From: Leptospira ognonensis
GTDB taxonomy: Bacteria > Spirochaetota > Leptospiria > Leptospirales > Leptospiraceae
DNA: 64,000 nucleotides
NCBI RefSeq assembly: GCF_004770745.1
Contig: NZ_RQGD01000014.1
Location: 124,001-188,000, forward strand
Direction of reading: 5' to 3'
Notes under the pieces: model-generated
Databases searched by the model: none
What the model was told of the DNA's origin: nothing
Seen by the model: only the letters and a program-made list of their open reading frames with translations
Part shown: positions 27,640 to 35,772 of the stretch, one piece after another
Layout of the letters: the number at the start of each line of letters is the position of its first letter
How positions within the stretch are numbered: position 1 is the stretch's first letter
Translations under genes and position numbers: made by a program

Positions 27640-28287
27640 TTGGAATTTATTAAAAATTATTTTACGCTCGAATTTATAATCTTAGAATTTATAGATTACC
27701 CTGTTTCTTTACTCGAATTCCTAGGCATCCTCTCTGGACTCATTTGTGTTTACACAGCTGCCAGAAATCAAATCATCACTTGGCCGGTTGGAATTTTCAA
27801 TTCGATATGTTTTTTCTTTTTGTTTTACCAAGTGCAATTGTATTCCGATATGCTCTTACAAATTTACTTTTTTGGTTCAAGCATTTATGGATGGATTTTT
27901 TGGCAAAAGAGAAGGGGGATCGAGATTCCGATCACCTCCACAAGCAACAAATCCTTTTTGCAATTATCCATTGCCATCCTGATTTCGAGCTTTCTGTTAG
28001 GTGAAACTACGAAAAAATTACCTACTTTTTTCCCAGAGCTTTTTCAACTCCCTCCTTCCTATCCTTATTTGGATGCCTTTACAACGACAGCAAGTATCGT
28101 TGCTAATTTTTTACTCGCAAGACGCATTCTACAAGCTTGGTATCTTTGGGTGGCAGTGGATGTAGTCTGTATCGGAATCTATTTTATGAAGGGAATTGAT
28201 CTTGTGGCGATGGAGTATGTCGTATTTCTCAGCATCGCCTTTTTCGGTCTGTATCACTGGAACAATAAACAGGCGTCAACACCTTGA
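27640..28287 (+). CDS. pnuC: Nicotinamide mononucleotide/riboside transporter PnuC
   Basis: An inner-membrane facilitator for nicotinamide riboside, used in NAD salvage. It has seven predicted membrane helices and the family signatures VYTAARNQIITWPVGIFNS and YSDMLLQIYFFGSSIYGWIFW, with the Trp/Gln-rich substrate region. The C-terminal LVAMEYVVFLSIAFFGLYHWN is also typical. The start is uncertain: I use TTG 27640, since there is no in-frame ATG before the first conserved helix and no strong ribosome site. No NadR kinase or NAD riboswitch is evident nearby. It is convergent with cutA. Confidence 0.93.
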   Translation: MEFIKNYFTLEFIILEFIDYPVSLLEFLGILSGLICVYTAARNQIITWPVGIFNSICFFFLFYQVQLYSDMLLQIYFFGSSIYGWIFWQKRRGIEIPITSTSNKSFLQLSIAILISSFLLGETTKKLPTFFPELFQLPPSYPYLDAFTTTASIVANFLLARRILQAWYLWVAVDVVCIGIYFMKGIDLVAMEYVVFLSIAFFGLYHWNNKQASTP

Positions 28288-28315
28288 GAATGGCACCTGT
28301 TTATAAAGAAATCAA

Positions 28316-28648
28316 CTAGCCTGCATTACGTTTGATCTTATCGGCGATGAAGGCCTTGTAAGCCGGAGATCCAAAACTGACATCCATGCGGATGATTTCT
28401 GGAGCAATGTAGGGATGTTTTTTCATGATGTATTCTTCGATCGCATCATATTTGTTCGCATCCGCTTTCAATAAGATCTTATTTTCTGTATCTACTGTGA
28501 TTTTTCCATCCCACATATAAACCAGTTCTACCTCAGGAAAAATGGTACCTGATTTGATGATCCCTTGCTCCAACATTTCCGAGATATGCTCCTCGGCCAT
28601 ATCTCGGTCTCCAATTGTGGTAAATACTAAAATATCTTCTGATGCCAT
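28316..28648 (-). CDS. cutA: Divalent-cation tolerance protein CutA
   Basis: A small trimeric, PII-like ferredoxin-fold protein. The 110 residues show the CutA1 pattern: a first strand LVFTTIGDRDMAEEHISEML, the central strand VYMWDGKITVDTENKILLKA (family W-x-G-K-x5-E) and the helix YDAIEEYIMKKHPYIAPEIIRMDVSFGSPAYKAFI. CutA is linked to metal tolerance, but its molecular role remains unclear in general. It follows the papain-like protease gene by 4 bp on the same strand, so it is probably distal in that transcript. Confidence 0.95.
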   Translation of the reverse strand: MASEDILVFTTIGDRDMAEEHISEMLEQGIIKSGTIFPEVELVYMWDGKITVDTENKILLKADANKYDAIEEYIMKKHPYIAPEIIRMDVSFGSPAYKAFIADKIKRNAG

Positions 28649-28652
28649 TCGA

Positions 28653-31100
28653 TTAGTCCTTTGAAAAGCTATATTCTGTTTCCTCGCCTAATTCTGCAAC
28701 CTTGTTCAGCTTCACGAGGGAACTTCCTTTGATTTCGCGTGATAAATCTAACTGGAAGCCTTCGGCTTTGATTCCCGTACTACCGGGAGTCCAAGAGCCT
28801 TGGAATTGTTTTGCGACCTTATCGTTGATCTTGAGTGTTGCCTTAAAATCTTGGTTGGCACCTGTTACCTCTACAAGGAGTTTCTGTGGGCCAGACTTAG
28901 GATTCCAATAAAAACCTGACCAATTGCCAAGAAAGGTGCTGGGTATTTCCTCTAAGCTGAGTGCTCTTTTGCTAACGGCTGATTGTTCGGGGTTGAGGAA
29001 TACGGAAATCGGTTTTGAGTCTTTTGATTCAGAACCAAACTCTGATTTTGATCTTACGGAATAAAGATACAAGTCTCCTGGATTTCCTGAAAATGTTTCT
29101 GTATACGTTGTTTGGTTGCCAGGAACTGAATTCACGAAAGCATACTTTTCCTTTTTTGATTTTGCCTTCATCAACTTTCGGTAAATATAATATTCACCTG
29201 CGTCTTTCACAGGGCTCCATTTGATTTTTAATTTCTTATCTTTTGGACCTAGTTCAAAACTTACTTTGGAAGGAGGCGAGAGTGTGGCTCCAGCAGACCT
29301 TTTGGATAGTTCTGGGTCAATATTACCAAATGCAAATTCACTTGGCTCGGAATAACCCACTTCATTTACAGCGATCACTGTATAAGCAAAAGTAGAACCA
29401 CCAAGTAAAGCCTTGTCCATATCGTCGTAAGAAGTGCCACTGACTTCGAATTGGCCAGAGACTTCGGCATTCTCATCGAAACGATAGAGATAGTAACCTG
29501 TTGCTCCTGGCGATGCATTCCAGGAGACTTTAATCTTATCTGCATACTCGCCCACTGAGACTTGCAAATCAGCAACCTGGCCTGGGGCCACTTCATCACT
29601 TCCTACATCAACACCATAGCTTTCGCTCCAATCCCCAGCCTTTTTCGATTTGATGGTCGCACAAATTCGATAGACATTGGTTTCGTCTTGTGAAGGTGAA
29701 GTATCAACAAAGGAAGCAGTTGTTACATTGCCAACGGTTTTCCAACGTTTGCTCGAGCCGATTTTGGAAACCATATAACCAGTCGCACCTTCGATTTCTG
29801 ACCAGGCCAATGCAATCTTCGCCGAACTTCCTTCCATATAACTCTTGCCGTTCACACCAACGACTTGTTCTAGTTTTCCATTGCTTACTGATTGGGCACT
29901 GGTGAAACCTTCGATTTCTTTGGAAGCAGGAGACGTTTCTTCATCAGAGATCGCACTGATTCGATATGAATAGGTACTATTTGGAGATACATTAGTATCA
30001 GAATAAGTAGGTACATTGGAATATGCTAATTCATTGAATTTGTTTTCGTCCTTTCTTTCGATAAGGTAGGAGATTGCTTTATCACTCGCAAGCCAAGTTA
30101 AAACGATTTTAGATGGGAATTCCCCACGAGAGGCTTTGATGTCTGTAGGCGCTGAGAGAGGTTTTGTTACAGCAGGTGCGGGCGTTACTGTTGGCGTCGT
30201 TGTTTTCGTATCATCTATCATTGCATAGGCTTCTTGGCCAACTTTTGCAAGCATAGAATACGAAATCCAACCGAAGCCTTTATCTGCCCAATTTGTACCC
30301 CAGGAATTCTGAAATTTGAAGGCGCCTTTTTTTCCTGACTTAGAAGTTTTTGAGTCATCGTAACCAACAATGGTCATCGCATGACCGCCGTAACTTTGAC
30401 CTCCATTTTCATCATATACTTCCGAGCCTTTCACTTTGTAAAATGCATCATCAATGATGATACCAAAAAGGACTACATTTCCTCCCGCAAGTACACGTTT
30501 CATGTCGTCTGGATTTTTGATATTGAGTCTAGAGAATGATTTAATTTTATATTGGAGTGCTTCTTTTTTTACGGCTTCTGGCGGCTGTTTTTTATAGTCT
30601 TTATCTGTATAAGGCATGCTACTCCAAGGAGCAACGCCACTTTTCTGGAGGAATTCCATTGTTTTATAATAATAAAGTCCTTCGTCCTTTCCGCCGTTTT
30701 GTTGGTTGTAGATAAAAGCGGGTGAAAAAACATTTTTGCCCTGGCCTCCGCTAAAAGGAGGGTCATAGGAGGAAAACTTGCCTCCGTTTTTTGCCATATA
30801 GGATTTGATCGCGTATCCAGATGCCCACGCCACACAGCTGTTCTGCTGTCCTTGGTTTCCGACTGGTGGCATCTTCGATGATAGGTCTACACTATTTGGT
30901 AAATCTTCAAAACTATTGAAATCTCTTTTGAGTGGAATGGAATCTTGTATTTCCTTGGGAGCAGGCTTATAACCACAATTAAACACGCCTGGTTTACAAT
31001 CAGGAGACCTGACGGAACTTGGATCAAATTCCTGGGTAAAAACTGGGTCTAAGCTAAGTAGCAGAATTGCTAAGGAAAGAATTTGACTTTGGATTTTCAT
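28653..31100 (-). CDS. Secreted papain-like (C1) cysteine protease with fibronectin-III-like repeats
   Basis: An 815-residue exported protein with a signal peptide (~1-22, cleavage near VFTQ). Residues ~70-298 form a C1A peptidase domain with every catalytic element visible: oxyanion Gln83 and Cys89 (GNQGQQNSC), His240 (YGGHAMTIVGYDD) and Asn265 (FQNSWGTNW). There is no obvious long inhibitory propeptide. Residues ~312-700 contain four fibronectin-III-like modules (for example PTDIKASRGEFPSKIVLTW and KVSWNASPGATGYYLYR), and ~720-815 form a C-terminal beta-rich domain. The ATG overlaps the stop of a small secreted protein gene. An extracellular or periplasmic proteolytic role is likely; the substrate is unknown. 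Confidence 0.93.
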   Translation of the reverse strand: MKIQSQILSLAILLLSLDPVFTQEFDPSSVRSPDCKPGVFNCGYKPAPKEIQDSIPLKRDFNSFEDLPNSVDLSSKMPPVGNQGQQNSCVAWASGYAIKSYMAKNGGKFSSYDPPFSGGQGKNVFSPAFIYNQQNGGKDEGLYYYKTMEFLQKSGVAPWSSMPYTDKDYKKQPPEAVKKEALQYKIKSFSRLNIKNPDDMKRVLAGGNVVLFGIIIDDAFYKVKGSEVYDENGGQSYGGHAMTIVGYDDSKTSKSGKKGAFKFQNSWGTNWADKGFGWISYSMLAKVGQEAYAMIDDTKTTTPTVTPAPAVTKPLSAPTDIKASRGEFPSKIVLTWLASDKAISYLIERKDENKFNELAYSNVPTYSDTNVSPNSTYSYRISAISDEETSPASKEIEGFTSAQSVSNGKLEQVVGVNGKSYMEGSSAKIALAWSEIEGATGYMVSKIGSSKRWKTVGNVTTASFVDTSPSQDETNVYRICATIKSKKAGDWSESYGVDVGSDEVAPGQVADLQVSVGEYADKIKVSWNASPGATGYYLYRFDENAEVSGQFEVSGTSYDDMDKALLGGSTFAYTVIAVNEVGYSEPSEFAFGNIDPELSKRSAGATLSPPSKVSFELGPKDKKLKIKWSPVKDAGEYYIYRKLMKAKSKKEKYAFVNSVPGNQTTYTETFSGNPGDLYLYSVRSKSEFGSESKDSKPISVFLNPEQSAVSKRALSLEEIPSTFLGNWSGFYWNPKSGPQKLLVEVTGANQDFKATLKINDKVAKQFQGSWTPGSTGIKAEGFQLDLSREIKGSSLVKLNKVAELGEETEYSFSKD

Positions 31101-31585
31101 GGATGTAACCTCTTCATAATTTGGATGATGTCTCTTTTTGTTTTAAAATTTTTCTTTTCTAATTCTTTATTTAAATAGTAAAAATGTGATTCAGTTGGTC
31201 CTGACTTGAATTGAAATTCATTATAGCTTACCCCTAGTAATTTTTCATCAGGAAGCGAAGTCTTTTGAAATTTATCTGCACCTAGCGCGCGCAATTCAGA
31301 ATAGGTCTTCTTGAACTTACTTTCAGAGATGCGTTTCTTTCGGTTGATGATCTGCTTGCCATCTCTTACTTCTTTTCTAAAAATAAAATAAGAAGAAGAA
31401 GTGCGTTCCAGTCTCACCTCCAAAGCGTAACGAAATTCTGGAGCCACGGCACCAGAACTCTCCAGAAGTGAAATGCTAACTGGCGTTAATACGTTCTTAT
31501 TTTTTTTTGGTGCTGTAAACATCGTGGTCGCGAAGAGGAGTAGGGTAACAATAGCCAAGCGTTTCAACAGAACAATATTTTTCAT
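31097..31585 (-). CDS. Small secreted protein coupled to the cysteine protease
   Basis: I recognise no family. The protein has 162 residues, a clear signal peptide (LAIVTLLLFATTMFTAP) and a basic mature domain with mixed alpha/beta pattern and no cysteine. Its stop codon overlaps the protease start (31097-31100), implying stoichiometric synthesis. Co-translated partners of papain-like enzymes are often inhibitors or chaperones (staphostatin with staphopain, chagasin-type inhibitors), so an inhibitor or folding partner is a hypothesis; I see no chagasin or cystatin motif. Confidence 0.75.
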   Translation of the reverse strand: MKNIVLLKRLAIVTLLLFATTMFTAPKKNKNVLTPVSISLLESSGAVAPEFRYALEVRLERTSSSYFIFRKEVRDGKQIINRKKRISESKFKKTYSELRALGADKFQKTSLPDEKLLGVSYNEFQFKSGPTESHFYYLNKELEKKNFKTKRDIIQIMKRLHP

Positions 31586-31628
31586 AAAAATGAAAAATTG
31601 ACAATCAGATTATAAAAGAATTAAGAAT

Positions 31629-31898
31629 TTAAAGATTAGAATTTTGATCGCCTGGGGGATGGTTGTCAGAGGACTGAGAACGGTAGGCTTGCAATCCCTC
31701 CTGAATTTTTTCCAAAAAGCCAGATTGTTTGATCGTTCGACCCACCCTTTGCCAGAAGCGGATCTTTCCTTGAAAGACATTCCATTCCAATTGCAAATCC
31801 AATCTTTTGATTTTGAGTAACATGCGGAGTTCGTCCAAGGACATGTCCCTTGGATCCTTTTCTGCATATCTCTCGTGGTCTTTTAGGGGATTGAACAT
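31629..31898 (-). CDS. Small hypothetical protein, third gene of a YqjD/YqjE-like set
   Basis: An 89-residue soluble basic protein, mostly helical (SLDELRMLLKIKRLDLQLEWNVFQGKIRFWQRVGRTIKQ). No family is recognised. It begins one base after the stop of the holin-like membrane protein, and in position, size and helical basic character it resembles YqjK of the enterobacterial yqjD-yqjE-yqjK operon, although I see no direct sequence match. It is the last gene of the response-regulator operon. Confidence 0.72.
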   Translation of the reverse strand: MFNPLKDHERYAEKDPRDMSLDELRMLLKIKRLDLQLEWNVFQGKIRFWQRVGRTIKQSGFLEKIQEGLQAYRSQSSDNHPPGDQNSNL

Positions 31899-31899
31899 A

Positions 31900-32256
31900 T
31901 TACTTTTTTGCTTTTAGTACGATTTCTATCAAGCCTACAGCCAAAAGTAAAAACACGCCAGAGGTCAAGAGACTGGAGAGTATGGGGTCACCATCTAGCA
32001 AATACTTTTGCAGGCTCAGATAAATCGCAAAAGAGAGATAGCAAAACGCGATAAAAATAAAGAATAAAGAAGAGAAGATCCAAACCGAGGAAAAGATCGC
32101 ATTTCGAATGAAGGTATGAACATTCTTCTCGATATAGATTGCCATGATTTCCCAATATGCAATGAGCTTATCGAGTAAATCTTGGAATGCAGATTTGATC
32201 CCACCCTTTTTCCTGGGAGGGATCTCGTTTTTTTGATTGGTGGAGGATTTCGCCAA
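31900..32256 (-). CDS. Holin-like (YqjE-type) two-span membrane protein
   Basis: A 118-residue inner-membrane protein. An amphipathic, basic N-terminus (~1-45) precedes two strong membrane helices (about 50-72 and 82-114) joined by a short polar loop (LLDGDPIL). This topology and the position after a DUF883-like gene match the phage-holin-family YqjE proteins. The start is TTG at 32256, three bases after the upstream stop. YqjD/YqjE proteins are linked to membrane association of ribosomes and stationary phase in enterobacteria; the role here is inferred only. Confidence 0.75.
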   Translation of the reverse strand: MAKSSTNQKNEIPPRKKGGIKSAFQDLLDKLIAYWEIMAIYIEKNVHTFIRNAIFSSVWIFSSLFFIFIAFCYLSFAIYLSLQKYLLDGDPILSSLLTSGVFLLLAVGLIEIVLKAKK

Positions 32257-32259
32257 AGC

Positions 32260-32544
32260 TTATTTTCTTTTGAAAAACCAACCGAGTGCGAGGCCTAATC
32301 CAAGGCCTACACCGAATCCAATCACCGCAGCCTTTTGCGGATTTTCTTTTACATAATTTCCAACGTTATCGATCACTTCCTTCGCTTTGAGAGTCGCGTC
32401 TTCGCTCACTTTACCGAATTTTTGTTTGATGTCTGATACTTGTTCCATATATTTTTCCCTGGCAATCCTTTCAATTTCCTTGGCTTTTTTCTCGTATGAC
32501 TTTACTTCGTCAATCAATGACTTGTTTGGTTTTGCTTCTTCCAT
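32260..32544 (-). CDS. DUF883/YqjD-ElaB-like membrane-anchored protein
   Basis: A 94-residue protein with a helical charged N-terminal part (~8-70, periodic Lys/Glu/Ala) and a C-terminal glycine-zipper membrane segment (AAVIGFGVGLGLGLALGWFFKRK), the hallmark of YqjD/ElaB/YgaM proteins. In E. coli these are C-tail-anchored and bind ribosomes in stationary phase. The gene starts two bases after the response regulator stop, so the regulator and this membrane set are co-transcribed. The family call rests on architecture; confirmation by profile search is desirable. Confidence 0.82.
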   Translation of the reverse strand: MEEAKPNKSLIDEVKSYEKKAKEIERIAREKYMEQVSDIKQKFGKVSEDATLKAKEVIDNVGNYVKENPQKAAVIGFGVGLGLGLALGWFFKRK

Positions 32545-32546
32545 AA

Positions 32547-33272
32547 TTAATCTGGCACAACAATATTTTCATAATTATCGGTAAACCGATACCCAATTCC
32601 CCAGATTGTTTCAATCCATTCTGGTTGGGCAGAATTTTTTTCCAGTTTCGAACGAATTCTTTTGATATGGCTATCAATCATTCGCTCGAAGCCGTCCCAT
32701 TCTACTCCCCATACAGACTCTAAAATCATCTCACGAGAGAAAACTTTTCCAGGCGATCCTGCTAGGAGTTGTAAAATATCAAATTCCTTTCGGGAAATAT
32801 TGATGATATTTTCATTCAGAGTGACACGGCGACGTATGGAATCAATTTTCAAAGCCCCTCTTAGGATCTCACCGGCTTGTCCCACATTTGGTTTGATGCC
32901 AATTTTTTTGTCCCATCTTCGAAAGAATACATCGACTCGCGTTTTTAATTCTCTAACGGAGAATGGTTTTGTGATGTAATCATCAGCACCTAACTCAAGA
33001 CCCATGATGCGATCAATCTCTTCGGTGCGTGCCGAAAGAATAAAAACAGGGGTACTTTCATCTGATTTTCTGATGTTTCTGCAGATATCCATACCATCAA
33101 TGTCTGGGAGTGAGAGATCCAGTATAACAAGGTCTGGGTGGTTGGATTTATAAAACTTTAATCCTTCCTCACCGCTTTCGAATACGGAGGTGGTGTAGTG
33201 TGCTGAATCGAGGGATTTACGGATTAAGTTCCCAATGTCCGGATCGTCCTCAATAACCAAAATATTTTTCAT
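32547..33272 (-). CDS. OmpR/PhoB-family response regulator
   Basis: A two-domain DNA-binding response regulator. The receiver (1-~118) has the acidic pocket ED(9-10), phosphoacceptor Asp52 ([13 protein letters not shown]), Ser80 and Lys102 (DDYITKPF). The C-terminal winged helix (~135-235) includes the motif [24 protein letters not shown] and [10 protein letters not shown], ending in [12 protein letters not shown]. No histidine kinase is adjacent, so it is an orphan here. It leads an operon with the YqjD/YqjE-like genes, which suggests involvement in envelope or stationary-phase responses. Confidence 0.96.
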   Translation of the reverse strand: MKNILVIEDDPDIGNLIRKSLDSAHYTTSVFESGEEGLKFYKSNHPDLVILDLSLPDIDGMDICRNIRKSDESTPVFILSARTEEIDRIMGLELGADDYITKPFSVRELKTRVDVFFRRWDKKIGIKPNVGQAGEILRGALKIDSIRRRVTLNENIINISRKEFDILQLLAGSPGKVFSREMILESVWGVEWDGFERMIDSHIKRIRSKLEKNSAQPEWIETIWGIGYRFTDNYENIVVPD

Positions 33273-33336
33273 GTTTTTCCCTTGAGTTCTATCTCAATTT
33301 GGTTCTTCTAGGAGAAAAAAAAAGTAAAAAATTGAA

Positions 33337-33756
33337 ATGGAAACACAAAGGGAACCAAAATCATGGGCAATGATCGCTATTTTCGGGCCAAAGGTCAAAC
33401 CGATGGAAATCACGTCAAAATTAGGAATAGATCCGGACTACTTCCACGACTCTGACATAAAAGACATAGAAAATAACCCGATGGACCCGCATTGGCAGAT
33501 CAATTCTACTTTGGGTCCGGAGTCGCCCGTAAATGAGCATATTTGGGAGCTTTTGAAACGGCTAGCGCCAGCACGCAAAGAAATGAAGGATCTTGCTTCT
33601 TTGCACGAGACCTGTCTTTACGCATCTGTAGAATTTGCCTCCCAAGAGAGAAAGGGCATACGATTGGAGAAAAGGACGATGCTTTTGTTAGGCGAACTCG
33701 GAGTTAATTTGGAAATTCTCCCTTGGAGCGAAGAGGATTTTGAAACTTCCGCTTGA
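33337..33756 (+). CDS. DUF4279-like protein
   Basis: A soluble 139-residue protein resembling the DUF4279 family, small alpha/beta proteins of unknown function often found as singletons. Supporting segments are the first strand WAMIAIFGPKVKPMEITSKLGIDPDYFH, the HWQINSTLGPESPVNEHIWELLKRL segment and the final strand LGELGVNLEILPWSEED. It is divergent from the response regulator (64-bp spacer) and its 3' end overlaps a convergent gene by 53 bp, so the two transcripts are antisense over that stretch. The family call is moderate. Confidence 0.75.
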   Translation: METQREPKSWAMIAIFGPKVKPMEITSKLGIDPDYFHDSDIKDIENNPMDPHWQINSTLGPESPVNEHIWELLKRLAPARKEMKDLASLHETCLYASVEFASQERKGIRLEKRTMLLLGELGVNLEILPWSEEDFETSA

Positions 33757-34087
33757 CCATGCCCCCTCTTAATTGAAAAAACATGCGAGTGAGTTGGAAT
33801 CTTTGTAAGTAGTGAAATGTAGAATACGGAATGCCGACGAGGACAAGGACCCTTTTTTTTGCTCGTAGGTCTCTTGCCAGAGCTACAATTTGATTGATGA
33901 ATGTGATCGGAATATAGTTTAGATTTGTCACATTCAGTTGGATGTGAGAGCGTGTTTGAAAGAATAGCATTCCGATGACAGAGTGGATTTCGTTGTCCAC
34001 ATCATTGGAATAGTTTTGGCTCTCTACAAAAATCTCATATGCGTTATCGATTTCCCTGACCGTTAGATTTTTTGTTTTTTTCGCCAT
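33704..34087 (-). CDS. Putative STAS-like small protein
   Basis: A soluble protein of 127 residues whose predicted strand-helix order (AYEIFVESQNYSN, SHIQLNVTNLNYIPITFINQIVALARDLRAKKRVLVLVGI) is reminiscent of STAS/anti-sigma-antagonist domains; the phosphorylatable Ser cannot be identified. It overlaps the convergent DUF4279-like gene by 53 bp and is divergent from epmA with only 12 bp between the start codons, so the two promoters must lie inside coding sequence. The family assignment is tentative. Confidence 0.65.
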   Translation of the reverse strand: MAKKTKNLTVREIDNAYEIFVESQNYSNDVDNEIHSVIGMLFFQTRSHIQLNVTNLNYIPITFINQIVALARDLRAKKRVLVLVGIPYSTFHYLQRFQLTRMFFQLRGGMVKRKFQNPLRSKGEFPN

Positions 34088-34099
34088 AACTAATCATAT

Positions 34100-35062
34100 A
34101 TGAAAGCCATACCAAAAGAAACCCAAATTTTACGTTCGAAATTTCTTCACAGCACCCGTGGATTTCTGCATACGAATGGATTCATGGAAGTAGACACTCC
34201 TATTTTTAAAACAATCGTAGGTATGGAACCTTATCTGGATCCATTTTTGGTATGTTCACCGACAGGTGAGGAGAAAGGGTATCTCATCACCTCACCGGAG
34301 TATTCTTTAAAAGCCTCTCTTGCTTCGGGTCTTGATCGTATCTATGAAATCACACATACCTTTCGATCTGGTGAAAAGGGAAGTCCGATCCATACGAGTG
34401 AATTTTTGATGTTAGAACTTTATGTCAAAGGTTTCGATGATAAAGACTTGATCCATCTTATCAAAACATACTTTGAAAAACTTTTTACAGATTTCTCTAT
34501 TTCTGGAGTCACTTTAAAAACCAAATCCGTTGAACAATTGTTTATTGAAAGTACGGGGCATGGTTTTTCGAAATCCTCACTTTTGGAATTGATTGCAGAA
34601 CATAAACTTACCTCGGAACCAAAGGCCAACCAATTGACATGGCAATATGAAGATCTCTTTTTTTTAGTTTTTCTAAATTTGGTAGAACCAAAATTGGATG
34701 AAGGGATTGTCTTTTTATATGATTATCCAAAGGAATGCGCAGCTCTTGCTCGGGTTGTAGGAGACAAGGCAAAACGTTTTGAAATCTATTGGGATGGAAT
34801 CGAAATTGCCAATGCCTTTTGGGAATTGACAAATGCAAAAGAACAACGCGTCAGATTTCAAGCTGAGCAAGCTTTACGTGAAAAATTAAGGAAGGAAGTA
34901 TTTTCGATAGATGAAGATTTTATGTCTGTATTAGAATCTGGAGAATTTCCTGATTCGGCAGGGATATCGCTCGGTCTAGATCGCATTTTTATGAAGCTAC
35001 TGAGAGAGCACTCCTTGGAACAGATTTCCTCTTATTCTCGTTCTTTTTTGAAGAATCAGTAG
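34100..35062 (+). CDS. epmA: Elongation factor P--(R)-beta-lysine ligase
   Basis: A truncated class II lysyl-tRNA synthetase homologue that attaches (R)-beta-lysine to a lysine of EF-P, helping ribosomes through polyproline stretches. The 320 residues match EpmA/PoxA and lack the tRNA anticodon-binding domain of LysRS. Class II motifs are visible: motif 1 region FMEVDTPIF, motif 2 ITHTFRSGEKGSPIHTSEFLMLELY, and motif 3 SLGLDRIFMKL. Its partner enzyme (epmB) and EF-P are encoded together about 10 kb downstream, and EF-P retains the target lysine. It has no strong ribosome site; the spacing from the divergent gene is 12 bp. Confidence 0.93.
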   Translation: MKAIPKETQILRSKFLHSTRGFLHTNGFMEVDTPIFKTIVGMEPYLDPFLVCSPTGEEKGYLITSPEYSLKASLASGLDRIYEITHTFRSGEKGSPIHTSEFLMLELYVKGFDDKDLIHLIKTYFEKLFTDFSISGVTLKTKSVEQLFIESTGHGFSKSSLLELIAEHKLTSEPKANQLTWQYEDLFFLVFLNLVEPKLDEGIVFLYDYPKECAALARVVGDKAKRFEIYWDGIEIANAFWELTNAKEQRVRFQAEQALREKLRKEVFSIDEDFMSVLESGEFPDSAGISLGLDRIFMKLLREHSLEQISSYSRSFLKNQ

Positions 35063-35094
35063 ACAAACGGAGAAACTGATTCAAATTCCTGCCT

Positions 35095-35682
35095 ATGAAA
35101 CAAATTGTCTCCTGCATCCTATTCGCAATTTTCAGTAGCGGCATTTCTGCCCAAAATCTAACAGCTCGTCCTGAAGTTCAAATTCCATCGGTACCTCAAA
35201 ACATTTCAGAATTTGAATCATTACAATCTAGTTTTGCGAAAACGCCTGAAGGCGCTGTATCGCTGATTGTACTTGCCATTCATCTTTACGGGAAAGACAC
35301 CGTTTTAGGAAACCAAGCTCTCGTCACATCGATCTTATTGAAAAATAGACAGAAATCAAGCAAGCCGACTGCCTATAAGGGAGAAGACCTTGGGAATGGA
35401 GACAGATTTCTAGTGGGGCAGTTGGATAAGTACAAAATGTTAGCAAATGCCTATTTTAAAGGCGCTGAGCCATCTAACGGTTATTCACCTTCCTCTCCTC
35501 TCACGGTAGAGACTTTCACAAATCCGTATTCAGGCGAGGAGTCTTCAGGTAGAATCAAACTATTTGTTGCGACGAAAGGTGCGTCTAGTTTCCGTCCGGT
35601 TACCGTAGAAAAAGAATCTGACGGCAATTGGCGGGTCAAAGAATTTAGTTCCCTATGTGTAGGGATGATGCCTGCGAAATAA
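35095..35682 (+). CDS. Secreted hypothetical protein
   Basis: A 195-residue exported protein with a signal peptide (IVSCILFAIFSSGISAQ). The mature part contains GAVSLIVLAIHLYGKD, LVGQLDKYKMLANAYFKGAEPSNGY, TVETFTNPYSG and IKLFVATKGASSFRPVTVEK, and looks like a compact alpha/beta domain that may match an uncharacterised DUF found in leptospires (possibly DUF6935; not verified). No catalytic motif is recognised. It is followed by a lipoprotein gene preceded by a structured leader. Confidence 0.75.
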   Translation: MKQIVSCILFAIFSSGISAQNLTARPEVQIPSVPQNISEFESLQSSFAKTPEGAVSLIVLAIHLYGKDTVLGNQALVTSILLKNRQKSSKPTAYKGEDLGNGDRFLVGQLDKYKMLANAYFKGAEPSNGYSPSSPLTVETFTNPYSGEESSGRIKLFVATKGASSFRPVTVEKESDGNWRVKEFSSLCVGMMPAK

Positions 35683-35702
35683 AAAAATTCCGAAAATTTA
35701 CG

Positions 35703-35748
35703 AGGAATCTGAAATAAGGAAGGAAATATTCCTTGGGGATAGATTCCT
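35703..35748 (+). promoter_or_regulatory. Nested inverted repeats in the leader of the small lipoprotein gene
   Basis: Outer arms AGGAATCT (35703-35710) and AGATTCCT (35741-35748) are perfect complements, and inside them AAGGAA (35716-35721) pairs with TTCCTT (35729-35734). The fold would end 8 bp before the AAGGAG ribosome site (35757-35762) of the lipoprotein. It may be a structured 5' leader or a terminator-like element; the absence of a T tract argues against a simple terminator. Confidence 0.5.
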
Positions 35749-35772
35749 TTGAGATATAAGGAGATTTTTTAC

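Noticed and set aside
31900..32256. Prophage holin
   Set aside because: No lysin or other phage genes nearby; the operon context fits a YqjE-like chromosomal protein.
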